A DNA stretch of 59,850 nucleotides from Lentisphaerota bacterium (lineage in GTDB: Bacteria; Verrucomicrobiota; Lentisphaeria; Victivallales; Victivallaceae), in the NCBI GenBank assembly GCA_015061495.1, contig SUWL01000008.1, forward strand, positions 1 to 59,850, read 5' to 3'. Below are positions 18,703 to 27,196 of the stretch, one piece after another; position 1 is the stretch's first letter; each line of letters opens with the position of its first letter. Below the pieces are notes generated by a model, which worked only from the letters and a program-made list of their open reading frames with translations, searched no databases and had not been told where the DNA came from. The position numbers and the translations under genes were made by a program.

Positions 18703-19809
18703 ATGCGCTGCTTGAACTGGTATGTGACCAAATCATTTCTGATAACTTTTTTCATGGCGATCCTGGTATTGACCTTTGCCATGACCGGAGCAAATCTCAT
18801 CAAGGTGCTGGACTATATTTCCAGAGGTATTCCTTTTATCATTTTTTGCAAATACATGCTGTATATCATCCCGCGGATACTCACATTCACTGTGCCATGG
18901 GCAGTCATGGTTTCAGCCGTACTGATATTCGGCAGAATGTCCGCCGACAATGAAATCACCGCCATGCGTGCCTGCGGGGTAAGTATCATGCAGATCATCA
19001 GCCCGATCCTGCTGATCACCTTTTTGATGACCGCTTTGTGCGTCTACCTGCAGGTCGAAGTCGGTCCCCCGCTGCTGGGTAAATCCCGTACTATGATGAA
19101 AGAAGAAGCCGCAATCCGCCCCATGGCACTTTTTGAACCGGGCAATCCATTCAGCTATTCCGAGGGTGATTCCAATATCGTCATATCCATTGATGACCGG
19201 ATCAACGACAATGAGTTGCGGGGAGTTATTTTCTGCAAGACCGACAAAAACGGCAATATCCTGCAGGAGATCAACGCCGCCCGGGGCGTCGTGGAAAGCG
19301 ACATGGAAGAGATGGTTTTGAAGTTCACCTTGCTTGACTGCATTATCACTGACCGTACCGGCGGATCGGATGAAGGGGTGTCCCGGGCATTCACCCAGAA
19401 CTTTTCATTCCAATACAACTACGGTAAAGAAGCCAACGGGCAGCAGTTGAGCGTAAAAGCCAAATATATGCCGCTTAAAGAACTGCTCGGGGAGATCCGC
19501 CGTACCAAATTGAAAAATGAAGATACCACCCGACTGGAAATCGAATTGAATAAACGGATCGCCTTTGCCCTCTCCCCCATCGCCTTTCTGCTTATGGGGA
19601 TGCCGCTGGCGATCCGCACCAGCCGCCGGGAAACATCCATCGGACTTTTTATCAGCGTGGTTTTGGCAGCGGTCTACTTTTTCTCGATCATCCTCTTTGA
19701 ATCTCTGGATAAATTTTCCTGGATGTACCCGCAATATCTGCTGTGGATACCCAATATCATATTCCAGATACTCGGCGCGATCATGACCTACAAAATCTCT
19801 CAAAGGTGA
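18703..19809 (+). CDS. LptF/LptG (YjgP/YjgQ) LPS export permease
   Basis: 368 residues with three N-terminal helices, a central periplasmic beta-jellyroll-like domain (about 125-265) and three C-terminal helices, the standard LptF/LptG layout. It forms the inner-membrane part of the LPS transporter with LptB and couples to LptC. ADNEITAMRACGVS matches the coupling-helix region of the family. Only one of the usual two permeases is in the window; which of LptF or LptG it is cannot be decided. A GAGAG site precedes the ATG. Confidence 0.85.
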   Translation: MRCLNWYVTKSFLITFFMAILVLTFAMTGANLIKVLDYISRGIPFIIFCKYMLYIIPRILTFTVPWAVMVSAVLIFGRMSADNEITAMRACGVSIMQIISPILLITFLMTALCVYLQVEVGPPLLGKSRTMMKEEAAIRPMALFEPGNPFSYSEGDSNIVISIDDRINDNELRGVIFCKTDKNGNILQEINAARGVVESDMEEMVLKFTLLDCIITDRTGGSDEGVSRAFTQNFSFQYNYGKEANGQQLSVKAKYMPLKELLGEIRRTKLKNEDTTRLEIELNKRIAFALSPIAFLLMGMPLAIRTSRRETSIGLFISVVLAAVYFFSIILFESLDKFSWMYPQYLLWIPNIIFQILGAIMTYKISQR

Positions 19810-19814
19810 CCCCC

Positions 19815-21599
19815 GTGCGTACTGCTCTGCAAATCGCCGCCATCTTGCTGATGCTGGTCATCATCTGGCTGCTTTTCGCCCTGACCACCGCCTTTGACCG
19901 TGCCAGACAGGCCAGTGTCATGCTGGCAGATAAAATCGCCCGCTCCGGCAGGCAAATGCCGACTCGCACGGCGATATTGCGCAGCGGTGATTTTGCCAAC
20001 CGGGAATATTTCCCGCAAAATGCCCCTGCCGGAGGAACTTTGACGACGGCGATCGCCGCCGACCCGCCGGGATTGAATCCGTTATTGTCCAATGAAGCAT
20101 CCGCGCAAAGCATCATTGCCCTTTGCACCATGACCCTTGCCGAAAGAGATTGGCTCAAGCAGGAACGCTTCCGGCCGCTGCTGGCTGAATCATGGGAAAT
20201 TTCTCCGGATCATAAAACTTACCGCATCAAACTGCGCAAAGGGGTTTTCTGGCACAGTTTCACCGACCCGGCGAACGGCACGCATCAGCCAGCTAGGGAA
20301 GTCACCGCCCATGATGTCAAATTCACCTGGGAGATCATCCGGGACCCCGAAGTGAATTGTGCGGCTATCCGCTCATATTATCAGGATATCGCCGACATAA
20401 AAGTGATCAACGACTATGAATTGACCGTGACCTGGAACAAAGAATATTACGGTTCGATCTCTTCCACGCTCGGATTATTTCCCATGCCCCGCCACTTTTA
20501 CGCTCCCGACGGGAAATTCGACGGCAAAAAATTCAACGACGACCATCTGCGCAACCGGATGATCGTCGGTTGCGGTGCCTATATTTTCCGCAGTTGGAAA
20601 AGCGGCAGGGAGATCGTTCTGGAGCGCAATCCGGAATACATCGGCGCAGAATACGGTGCGGCTCCTGCAATTGACAAGCGGATTTTTAAAATCATCAAAT
20701 TGCCGCAAACCCGCTTCCAATCCATGCTTGCCGGAGAGATCAACATGCTTGGACTGACTCCGGAACAGTGGATCAAACGCACCGGCGGCAGGGAGTTCTC
20801 CTCCGGAAAAATCAACAAGATCCGCTTCCCGGATTTCAGCTCCTACAGCTATATCGGTTACAACCACCGGACTTTCTGTTTTGCCGATGCGAAAACCCGG
20901 CGGGCGCTGACCATGCTGATCAACCGGCAGAAAATTCTGGATCAGCTGATCTTCTCTCTGGGACAAATTTCCAAAGGGCCGCTGATGCCGGACTCGATCT
21001 ATTCGGATAAATCTCTCCAGCCGCATCCCTATGCCCCGGAAGCGGCAAAAAAACTGCTCCGGGAAGCCGGCTGGCAGGACATTGACGGCGACGGTATTCT
21101 TGAGCGGGACGGCAAAAAATTCACCTTTAACATGCTGCAGATATCCGGCAGTTCCACCCAACAGCGGATTTTGCTGATGGTGCAAAGCGACCTCGCCGCT
21201 GCGGGAATCGATATGAAACTTCAAACCGTCGAATGGAGCGTGCTTCTGGAACGGCTTAAAAAGAAAGATTTCGAAGCCTGCTGTCTGGGGTGGCGCAATG
21301 GGATCGATCCGGATCTTTATCAAATTTTTCACTCCAGCCAGATCGATGGTGAAGGTGATAACTTCATCTCGTTCCGCAACCGGCAGCTGGATCAGTTGAT
21401 CATGGAGCTGCGGCAGGAATTTGACATGGATAAGAGGGTCGCCATCTCCCGGAAAATCGAACGCATCATCCATGAAGAACAACCATACACTTTTCTTTTC
21501 TGCAATGATGCCCTGCTGGCGCTCGACAGTAAATTCGGCAATGTCCGGATATTCCCCAATGAACTGCACTCCATAAGTTTTTTCTACGGGGATAAATAA
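19815..21599 (+). CDS. Membrane-anchored oligopeptide ABC transporter substrate-binding protein (family 5)
   Basis: 594 residues. An N-terminal membrane helix (TALQIAAILLMLVIIWLLFAL) is followed by an OppA/DppA-type domain: PPGLNPLL, LAESWEISPDHKTYRIKLRKGVFWH, and C-terminal repeats typical of solute-binding family 5. The GTG at 19815 is the likely start, with AAAGGTGA a few bases upstream and just after the lptF stop; an upstream ATG would lie inside lptF. The signal has no clear cleavage site, so it may stay anchored. No permease is adjacent; an OppF-like ATPase is at 36542. Confidence 0.8.
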   Translation: MRTALQIAAILLMLVIIWLLFALTTAFDRARQASVMLADKIARSGRQMPTRTAILRSGDFANREYFPQNAPAGGTLTTAIAADPPGLNPLLSNEASAQSIIALCTMTLAERDWLKQERFRPLLAESWEISPDHKTYRIKLRKGVFWHSFTDPANGTHQPAREVTAHDVKFTWEIIRDPEVNCAAIRSYYQDIADIKVINDYELTVTWNKEYYGSISSTLGLFPMPRHFYAPDGKFDGKKFNDDHLRNRMIVGCGAYIFRSWKSGREIVLERNPEYIGAEYGAAPAIDKRIFKIIKLPQTRFQSMLAGEINMLGLTPEQWIKRTGGREFSSGKINKIRFPDFSSYSYIGYNHRTFCFADAKTRRALTMLINRQKILDQLIFSLGQISKGPLMPDSIYSDKSLQPHPYAPEAAKKLLREAGWQDIDGDGILERDGKKFTFNMLQISGSSTQQRILLMVQSDLAAAGIDMKLQTVEWSVLLERLKKKDFEACCLGWRNGIDPDLYQIFHSSQIDGEGDNFISFRNRQLDQLIMELRQEFDMDKRVAISRKIERIIHEEQPYTFLFCNDALLALDSKFGNVRIFPNELHSISFFYGDK

Positions 21600-22250
21600 A
21601 TGAGCGCGACTCTTCCGGAAACATGGCAGCAATTTCTCATCAATGCCGGATATTCCCCGGATCTCTGGGAAAAACCGTTGGCGAAATCTCTCGCCCGCAG
21701 ACAAAATGGACAGGTATTTCCGCCGGAAATGCTGGTTTTCAACGCCTTTGCCCTGACTCCTCCGGCAAATGTCCGGATCGTGCTGCTCGGTCAGGATCCT
21801 TATCACGATGACGGTCAAGCCGAAGGATTGGCTTTTTCCGTACCAGACGGCACTCCGCTGCCGCCCTCATTGCGCAATATATTCAAGGAGTATGCCGATG
21901 ACCTGCAACGCCCTGCTCCGACTGCCGGACATCTGGGCAGCTGGGCAGCAAAAGGGGTACTGCTGATCAATGCGGTATTGACAGTTGATGCCCATTGTCC
22001 CGGCAGTCACGCTTCATTCGGCTGGCAGGACTTCACCGACGGGGTGATTTCGGCTTTAAGCAGAAAAAAAGAGTCTCTGGTATTCATGCTCTGGGGAAAT
22101 TATGCCGCTAAAAAAGCACCGCTGATCGACCGGAACAAACACACGGTGATCCACAGCGCCCATCCGTCACCGCTGTCGGCATACCGGGGATTTTTCGGCA
22201 GCAAGCCATTTTCTGCCGCCGCCGCAGCTCTGCCCGGATGGGAGTGGTGA
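21600..22250 (+). CDS. ung: Uracil-DNA glycosylase
   Basis: 216 residues, family 1 Ung. It removes uracil from DNA in base excision repair. The water-activating loop GQDPYH, the LLINAVLTV segment and the minor-groove loop HPSPLSA are all present. It starts directly after the substrate-binding protein stop (TAA-ATG). Its end nearly abuts the convergent thioredoxin gene. Confidence 0.95.
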   Translation: MSATLPETWQQFLINAGYSPDLWEKPLAKSLARRQNGQVFPPEMLVFNAFALTPPANVRIVLLGQDPYHDDGQAEGLAFSVPDGTPLPPSLRNIFKEYADDLQRPAPTAGHLGSWAAKGVLLINAVLTVDAHCPGSHASFGWQDFTDGVISALSRKKESLVFMLWGNYAAKKAPLIDRNKHTVIHSAHPSPLSAYRGFFGSKPFSAAAAALPGWEW

Positions 22251-22254
22251 ATAC

Positions 22255-22578
22255 CTATTTCCGGGATTGGAACAACTGCATTACTCCGGCTTCATCGGTG
22301 CATCCGGTGATCCTGCCGACCTCTTCGCCATCCTGGAAAACCACCAGCGTCGGGACAACTTCCACCTCAAATTTGGCAGCGATGACCGGTGCTTCATCAA
22401 TATCCACTTTAGTAATACGCACATCTTCCGGGAAAGAATCCTTATCAGCCAGCGCATTGAGTAAATCGCCCTGTTTATGGCACGGGCCATGCCACTGGGC
22501 AAAGAAGTCCACCAGTACCACACCGCTGCGGACAGCGACCGGAAATCCGGCGGCGGTAAGTTTTTCGATCTTCTGCAT
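22255..22578 (-). CDS. Thioredoxin with HGPC active site
   Basis: 107 residues, a compact thioredoxin fold: VVLVDFFAQW, active site at 30-33, central VDIDE, and cis-Pro motif VVPTLVVF. The usual WCGPC reads WHGPC: the first, attacking Cys is His30, leaving only Cys33. Such a protein cannot perform normal dithiol reduction and may act through mixed disulfides, as a scaffold, or not as a reductase. Start at 22578 is set by GGAGGAG about 5 nt upstream; an upstream in-frame ATG has no such site. Confidence 0.85.
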   Translation of the reverse strand: MQKIEKLTAAGFPVAVRSGVVLVDFFAQWHGPCHKQGDLLNALADKDSFPEDVRITKVDIDEAPVIAAKFEVEVVPTLVVFQDGEEVGRITGCTDEAGVMQLFQSRK

Positions 22579-22608
22579 TTTTCTCCTCCTGAAACAACTC
22601 CTAATGTC

Positions 22609-22636
22609 AATATAAACTGCCGGAAGGAAAAAACAA
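22609..22636 (-). promoter_or_regulatory. Possible promoter for the HGPC thioredoxin
   Basis: TTGTTT (22636-22631), 16-bp spacer, TATATT (22614-22609) on the minus strand, about 30 nt before the ATG. Confidence 0.35.
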
Positions 22637-22708
22637 GGATGCGTACTGATCTTTGACCGATTTTTTACTGCGGCAGACAAGCAAATATCTTTTTTCTGCC
22701 GATTTTCA

Positions 22709-23875
22709 TCACTTTTTACGCCGGGACGGACGGACGAGGTTCAATTTGCGGATAACCTTTTCCAGAAAAGATACGAATTTAAGCGAGCGGCTCTTTTCCA
22801 CGGTGATCGCCCCCCGTGGACAAAACTCCTGACAGCAGAAACAACGGATACAGCCGATATAATCAAATTTCGGCACACCATTACGCATTTTCAGGGTCTG
22901 CGGCGGACACTTTTGGGCACATAATCCGCAGGATATACACTGCTTGCGATCGACAACCGGACGGGACAACAGCACACTGCGCAGTAACTTGCGCAATTTG
23001 ACCGGGAAATACACCCCCCACTCCAACTTCTTTTCCGGAGGTTCCGGCAGTTTGATCTGCCGCACTTCGGGGATATCGCCATTATCACAATATTCCGGCA
23101 GTATAGAACGCTCTGCCGCCTGCTTTAATACCGGCGTTTCATCCACACCCAGATATTTCGCCACCGATGCATCCAATGCCAGCGCATCAGCAGAAGCGGC
23201 AATAAAGCCCAATTCCACCGGGTCTCCACTGCCCGGACCGTTGCCCTCCATGCCGACAACCGCATCCAGCAAGGTCACTTTGGGCGCAACCAGCAGATAA
23301 AGATCCAGGAGCATGTCGGCAAATTCATCAAAATTTCTGCCGACCGCCAGATGCCAGGTCAACCGTTCACTGCCCCGGATCAACCCGAAAAGATTTTTCA
23401 CGCCGCAAGTCAACACCATCATCGCATGAGTTTTGGCTTTGGCGAAATCGATCACCAGGTCATAGTCCCGGAATTCAGTGGCGATCTCCAACTGATGAAA
23501 ACGGCATTTTTCCGGCATTCCGGTTTTCTCATAGCGGGCACAATTTTTTACCGTCACCCCCAATTCAGAGAGTCTGTCGGAAATATTCATCGTTTTCACG
23601 ATCATATCCGCACTTCTGACCGCCGGATTTTCGATCACGGCAATCTCTGCTGCCCCCTTATCCCGGAGGAAACGGCACAATGTCACCAGCAATTCCGGAT
23701 GGATGCTCGCCGGATCATACTCTTTGCGGTATTCAAGCAAATTGGGCTTGATCATCACTTTTTTGCCGCTTGCCCCGCCATGAGCCGCCAACACCGGAGT
23801 CAGGCATTTTTCCAACGCGGCATAGAGTTCTTCCGGGAGATAATTTTTTACTCCGGCATAATGAACATCGACCAT
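22709..23875 (-). CDS. DUF362 protein with two C-terminal 4Fe-4S clusters
   Basis: 388 residues. A DUF362 domain (about 1-270, with KPNLLEYRKE and FAKAKTHAMMVLTCGVKNLFG) is fused to a ferredoxin-like end with CISCGLCAQKCP and CIRCFCCQEFCP. Proteins of this layout are common in anaerobes; their reaction is not established. The start at 23875 has GAGGTGGATC upstream; longer alternatives do not. The terminator hairpin of ybaB lies just upstream, so expression may depend on readthrough. Confidence 0.85.
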   Translation of the reverse strand: MVDVHYAGVKNYLPEELYAALEKCLTPVLAAHGGASGKKVMIKPNLLEYRKEYDPASIHPELLVTLCRFLRDKGAAEIAVIENPAVRSADMIVKTMNISDRLSELGVTVKNCARYEKTGMPEKCRFHQLEIATEFRDYDLVIDFAKAKTHAMMVLTCGVKNLFGLIRGSERLTWHLAVGRNFDEFADMLLDLYLLVAPKVTLLDAVVGMEGNGPGSGDPVELGFIAASADALALDASVAKYLGVDETPVLKQAAERSILPEYCDNGDIPEVRQIKLPEPPEKKLEWGVYFPVKLRKLLRSVLLSRPVVDRKQCISCGLCAQKCPPQTLKMRNGVPKFDYIGCIRCFCCQEFCPRGAITVEKSRSLKFVSFLEKVIRKLNLVRPSRRKK

Positions 23876-23886
23876 GATCCACCTCA

Positions 23887-23922
23887 AAAAAAAACGGAGA
23901 CAGTTTCGCGCCGTCTCCGTCA
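23887..23922 (-). terminator. Intrinsic terminator after ybaB
   Basis: Perfect stem ACGGAGAC/GTCTCCGT (23896-23922) followed by nine T on the minus strand. It lies between ybaB and the DUF362 gene. Confidence 0.8.
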
Positions 23923-23940
23923 AACGTTAATATCCGTACG

Positions 23941-24258
23941 TCAGAATGCCGGCAAATCAATGCCCAGCGATCCGGTCACATCTTTCATGCGTTCCTGCAT
24001 GGCGGTGCGGGCGGAACCGAATGCGCTGTTGAGGGCATCTGTAAGTTCCTTTTCCAGAAACTCCTTATCACCCAGCATTTCCGGAGCGATGACGATTTTG
24101 CGTACCGTGAAGTCACCCCCCACGGTAACGCTCACTCCGCCATTGGCTGTGGAACTGGAAAATTCCAGCTGCGGCAGCTCTTCCTTGAGTTTTGCAGCAT
24201 TGGCCTGCAGCTCTTTGGCGTGCGACATCAGTTTGAGTATATCACCGAATCCTGCCAT
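23941..24258 (-). CDS. ybaB: YbaB/EbfC nucleoid-associated protein
   Basis: 105 residues, the usual size. It begins MAGFGDILKLMSHAKELQ, with GGVSVTVGGDFTVRKIVIAPEML in the middle, matching the DNA-binding YbaB/EbfC family. The start at 24258 has GGGAGG 8 nt upstream and sits 1 nt after the secDF stop; the ATG at 24282 lies inside secDF. It is more often next to dnaX-recR; here it trails secDF. Confidence 0.88.
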   Translation of the reverse strand: MAGFGDILKLMSHAKELQANAAKLKEELPQLEFSSSTANGGVSVTVGGDFTVRKIVIAPEMLGDKEFLEKELTDALNSAFGSARTAMQERMKDVTGSLGIDLPAF

Positions 24259-24259
24259 C

Positions 24260-26767
24260 TCAACGACCTCCCTGACGGGCAAGTTTGCAGTTCATTCTCC
24301 AAGCTACAAACGGTCCGGAGAGGAACACGGAAGAGTAGGTTCCAAGAATGATACCCCACATCATCACAAACACGAAGTCACTGATTTCAGGACCGCCGAA
24401 TATCCACATGATAAATACTACGATAAAGGTGGTTAAACTGGTGATCATCGTGCGGCTCAAAGTCTGATTGATCGAAAGATTGACCAAACTGGAGAAACTT
24501 TCTCCTTTGTGCAGCTGCAGATTCTCACGCACGCGGTCAAAGATGACCACCGTATCGTTGATGGAGTAACCGATAACCGTCAGGAACGCCGCCACCGTGG
24601 TCAAACCGATCGTTCTGCCGGAAAGCAGATAGATCGCCAGCACCACCAGCACGTCATGGAGCAATGCCAGCACACTGGCAACCGCATAAGACAATTCGTA
24701 ACGGAAAACGATGTAAGCTCCGATACCGATCAGTGCCAGCACGATCGCCAGTACCGCCGCTTTGGTGAATTCACGGCCGATCAGACCGTTGAGCTGCTGG
24801 ATATTGGATCCTTCCAGCACAATACCGCAATCGGGGAAATTTTTATCCATAAGTTTGAATACCGTAAGTTTGGTATTTTCGGCATTCTCTTTGGAACCGC
24901 GCAGCCGGATCTCCAGAAATTCGCCATTGCCGTCTTCGGCGGCGATATTGGCTTTGTAGGTGACCGACGGTTCATCATACCCGGCTTTTTTCAACATCTG
25001 CGCCATGGCAGTTGTATTGCCCTTTTTGGCGTAGTTGAAACTGATTGCAGATCCACCGGTAAAGTCAATACCCATGATACCGCGTCCGCGAACTGCCAGA
25101 ACCACCAGCAGCACTATCACCAATGCTCCGGAGAACATCAGCGAATAACGCCAGATTTTCACAAAATCGACATTGGACTTTTTGACGAGCTGCATCATTT
25201 TCAAGTTTTTGATATCCGCAAAACGGAAGAGGTAATCATAGACCAGACGGGTCACGAATACCGCCGAGAAAAGACTGCTCAAAATACCGATGCACAACGT
25301 CACAGCAAACCCCTTGATCGCACCGGTACCGACATACATCAGGATAAAACTGGTGATCAAAGTGGTGATATTGGAGTCCAGCACCGCGCTCAACGCCCGG
25401 TCGTAACCGGCATTGACCGCATTGAGCAGAGATTTGCCGCTGTGCATTTCTTCACGGATACGTTCAAAAATCAGCACGTTGGCATCGACCGCCATACCGA
25501 TGGTCAATACGATACCGGCAATACCCGGCAGCGTAAGCGTACTGTCAAATGCCGCCATCGCACCGAGGATCAGCATAATATTCAACGCCAGAGCCACCAC
25601 CGAAATCAAACCGCTGAACCGGTAATACACCACCATGAATACTGCAACCAGAGCCAGAGAAATGATTCCGACCATAATACCGTTTTTCACGCTGGCACGT
25701 CCCAGGGTCGGGTCGGTATCAAAGGTGGCATCGACATTGATCTTGAATGGGAAACTGCCGGAAACCAGCGCATCGGCAATGCTTTTGGCCTCTTCTTCAG
25801 TAAAGCTGCCGGAAATACTGGCGTTGCCGCCGGCGATCGCTTCGCGGATGACCGGAGCGCAGTAAAGTTTGCCATCCAGCACGATCGCCAACTGACGGTT
25901 GACATTTCTCTGGGTGACATTCTTGAATTCTTCGGCACCGGCAGTGTTGAACTGCAGCATGATCTGCAGCTGTCCGGTCATCTCATCACGGTGTGCCCGT
26001 GCCATGGTGATATTTTTACCGTCCATTTCGGGAACGATGGCAACCAGATAACTGTGGATGACCGGCTTGCCGTTCTCCATTTCGGTATATTCCATATACC
26101 GGGGATCGGTGCGCATCTGGTCACGCATCTCTTCGGGGATCTGCTGCTCGACCAGACGGAACTCCAGTTTGGCACTCATAGCGATCAAATCGCGGAGTTT
26201 GACTTTTTCATCCTTGGAAACGATCGGCGCACGCAGCACGATGCCGTCTTCTCCGGCGGGAGCGATTTCCGCTTCAAAGATGTTCTGACCTTCCAGACGT
26301 TTACGGAGAGTTTCGACCGCCACATCCCGGTAACGGTTGAAATCCTCCTGCATATTCTTTTTCAGAGCTTCATCTTTGGTCTCTTCCGGTTTCAGAGTCA
26401 GATAGAACTCCACACCACCGTTGAGGTCAAGCCCCAGACGGATGGAGCTGGATGCCTTTTTGCGGATCAGGCTCATCACGTCGCGGTTGTTATGCAAATC
26501 CTTGCCATTGACTTTTTTAGCAAGGTTGACACCGGCTTCATCCGCGGCGGCGAGCAGAGCCTGTGACTGGAAAAGGTTTTTATCCTTTTTCTCTTTTTCC
26601 CGGGCGACTTTGATCAGATCGAGCGCCTCTTTGTCATTGGGGTTTTTCAGCAGTTCCTGAAACACCCCGTAATAATCCCGCTCGGCAAGCGGATACATCG
26701 CAGCGGCAAAAACCGCCACCACGACCAGCACCAGCAAAGAGCGCAAAAGCAAAGGTTTCTTATTCAT
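24260..26767 (-). CDS. secDF: Fused SecDF protein-export membrane protein
   Basis: 835 residues with SecD and SecF in one chain. SecDF uses the proton gradient to complete protein export through SecYEG. The SecD half has a signal-anchor helix, a long periplasmic domain (about 30-330, SSIRLGLDLNGGVEF) and six helices ending near 515; the SecF half begins around LMMQLVKKSNVDFVKIW and contains GIDFTGGSAISF. Fused SecDF occurs in several phyla. It is 18 nt downstream of yajC. Confidence 0.95.
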   Translation of the reverse strand: MNKKPLLLRSLLVLVVVAVFAAAMYPLAERDYYGVFQELLKNPNDKEALDLIKVAREKEKKDKNLFQSQALLAAADEAGVNLAKKVNGKDLHNNRDVMSLIRKKASSSIRLGLDLNGGVEFYLTLKPEETKDEALKKNMQEDFNRYRDVAVETLRKRLEGQNIFEAEIAPAGEDGIVLRAPIVSKDEKVKLRDLIAMSAKLEFRLVEQQIPEEMRDQMRTDPRYMEYTEMENGKPVIHSYLVAIVPEMDGKNITMARAHRDEMTGQLQIMLQFNTAGAEEFKNVTQRNVNRQLAIVLDGKLYCAPVIREAIAGGNASISGSFTEEEAKSIADALVSGSFPFKINVDATFDTDPTLGRASVKNGIMVGIISLALVAVFMVVYYRFSGLISVVALALNIMLILGAMAAFDSTLTLPGIAGIVLTIGMAVDANVLIFERIREEMHSGKSLLNAVNAGYDRALSAVLDSNITTLITSFILMYVGTGAIKGFAVTLCIGILSSLFSAVFVTRLVYDYLFRFADIKNLKMMQLVKKSNVDFVKIWRYSLMFSGALVIVLLVVLAVRGRGIMGIDFTGGSAISFNYAKKGNTTAMAQMLKKAGYDEPSVTYKANIAAEDGNGEFLEIRLRGSKENAENTKLTVFKLMDKNFPDCGIVLEGSNIQQLNGLIGREFTKAAVLAIVLALIGIGAYIVFRYELSYAVASVLALLHDVLVVLAIYLLSGRTIGLTTVAAFLTVIGYSINDTVVIFDRVRENLQLHKGESFSSLVNLSINQTLSRTMITSLTTFIVVFIMWIFGGPEISDFVFVMMWGIILGTYSSVFLSGPFVAWRMNCKLARQGGR

Positions 26768-26785
26768 CTTAACTTATTTACTCCG

Positions 26786-27154
26786 TTATTTTTTCTCGCC
26801 GCCGGCATTTTCTTTTTCTTCATCGATCACGCGGGCGATACCCTCTTTAATGACCAGCACCCGGACATTATCGGCGATCTCGACCACGAATTCGTTGGCT
26901 TTGACTTCCATGATCTTGCCGATCACACCGCTGTTGAGCAGGACTTTGGCACCTTTAACGACTTTGTCCAGCATCTCCTGCCGCTGGCGCTGCTGTTTTT
27001 TGTTGGCACGGTTGAAAATAAAGAACATCAGCACGATCAACGCGATCGGGAACGCCATGCTCGCCCAGCCGCCGGATTTTTTCGGAGCCTCCTCCGCCGC
27101 CATGCAGCAGAATCCGGCAAAGAGTGACAAGGTCAAACACAATTTCTTAATCAT
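26786..27154 (-). CDS. yajC: Preprotein translocase subunit YajC
   Basis: 122 residues: signal-like N-terminus ending CCMAAEE, one membrane helix (MAFPIALIVLMFFIFNRANKK), then the conserved cytoplasmic KKQQRQRQEMLDKVVKGAKVLL and GVIGKI. YajC associates with SecDF. The order yajC-secDF-ybaB forms one operon. Confidence 0.93.
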   Translation of the reverse strand: MIKKLCLTLSLFAGFCCMAAEEAPKKSGGWASMAFPIALIVLMFFIFNRANKKQQRQRQEMLDKVVKGAKVLLNSGVIGKIMEVKANEFVVEIADNVRVLVIKEGIARVIDEEKENAGGEKK

Positions 27155-27176
27155 TTTTCTTCTCCTTGATTATGGT

Positions 27177-27191
27177 AATTGTTGAACAATT
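27177..27191. other. Palindrome upstream of yajC
   Basis: AATTGTT-G-AACAATT, a perfect 7-bp inverted repeat in the 42-bp gap between uxaE and yajC. It could be an operator or chance. Confidence 0.25.
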
Positions 27192-27196
27192 CTCAT

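Noticed and set aside
24509-26566. Long plus-strand open frame (685 codons) opposite secDF
   Set aside because: It is the antisense shadow of a clear SecDF gene; the composition (His/Gln-rich) is that of a reversed frame and there is no ribosome site.
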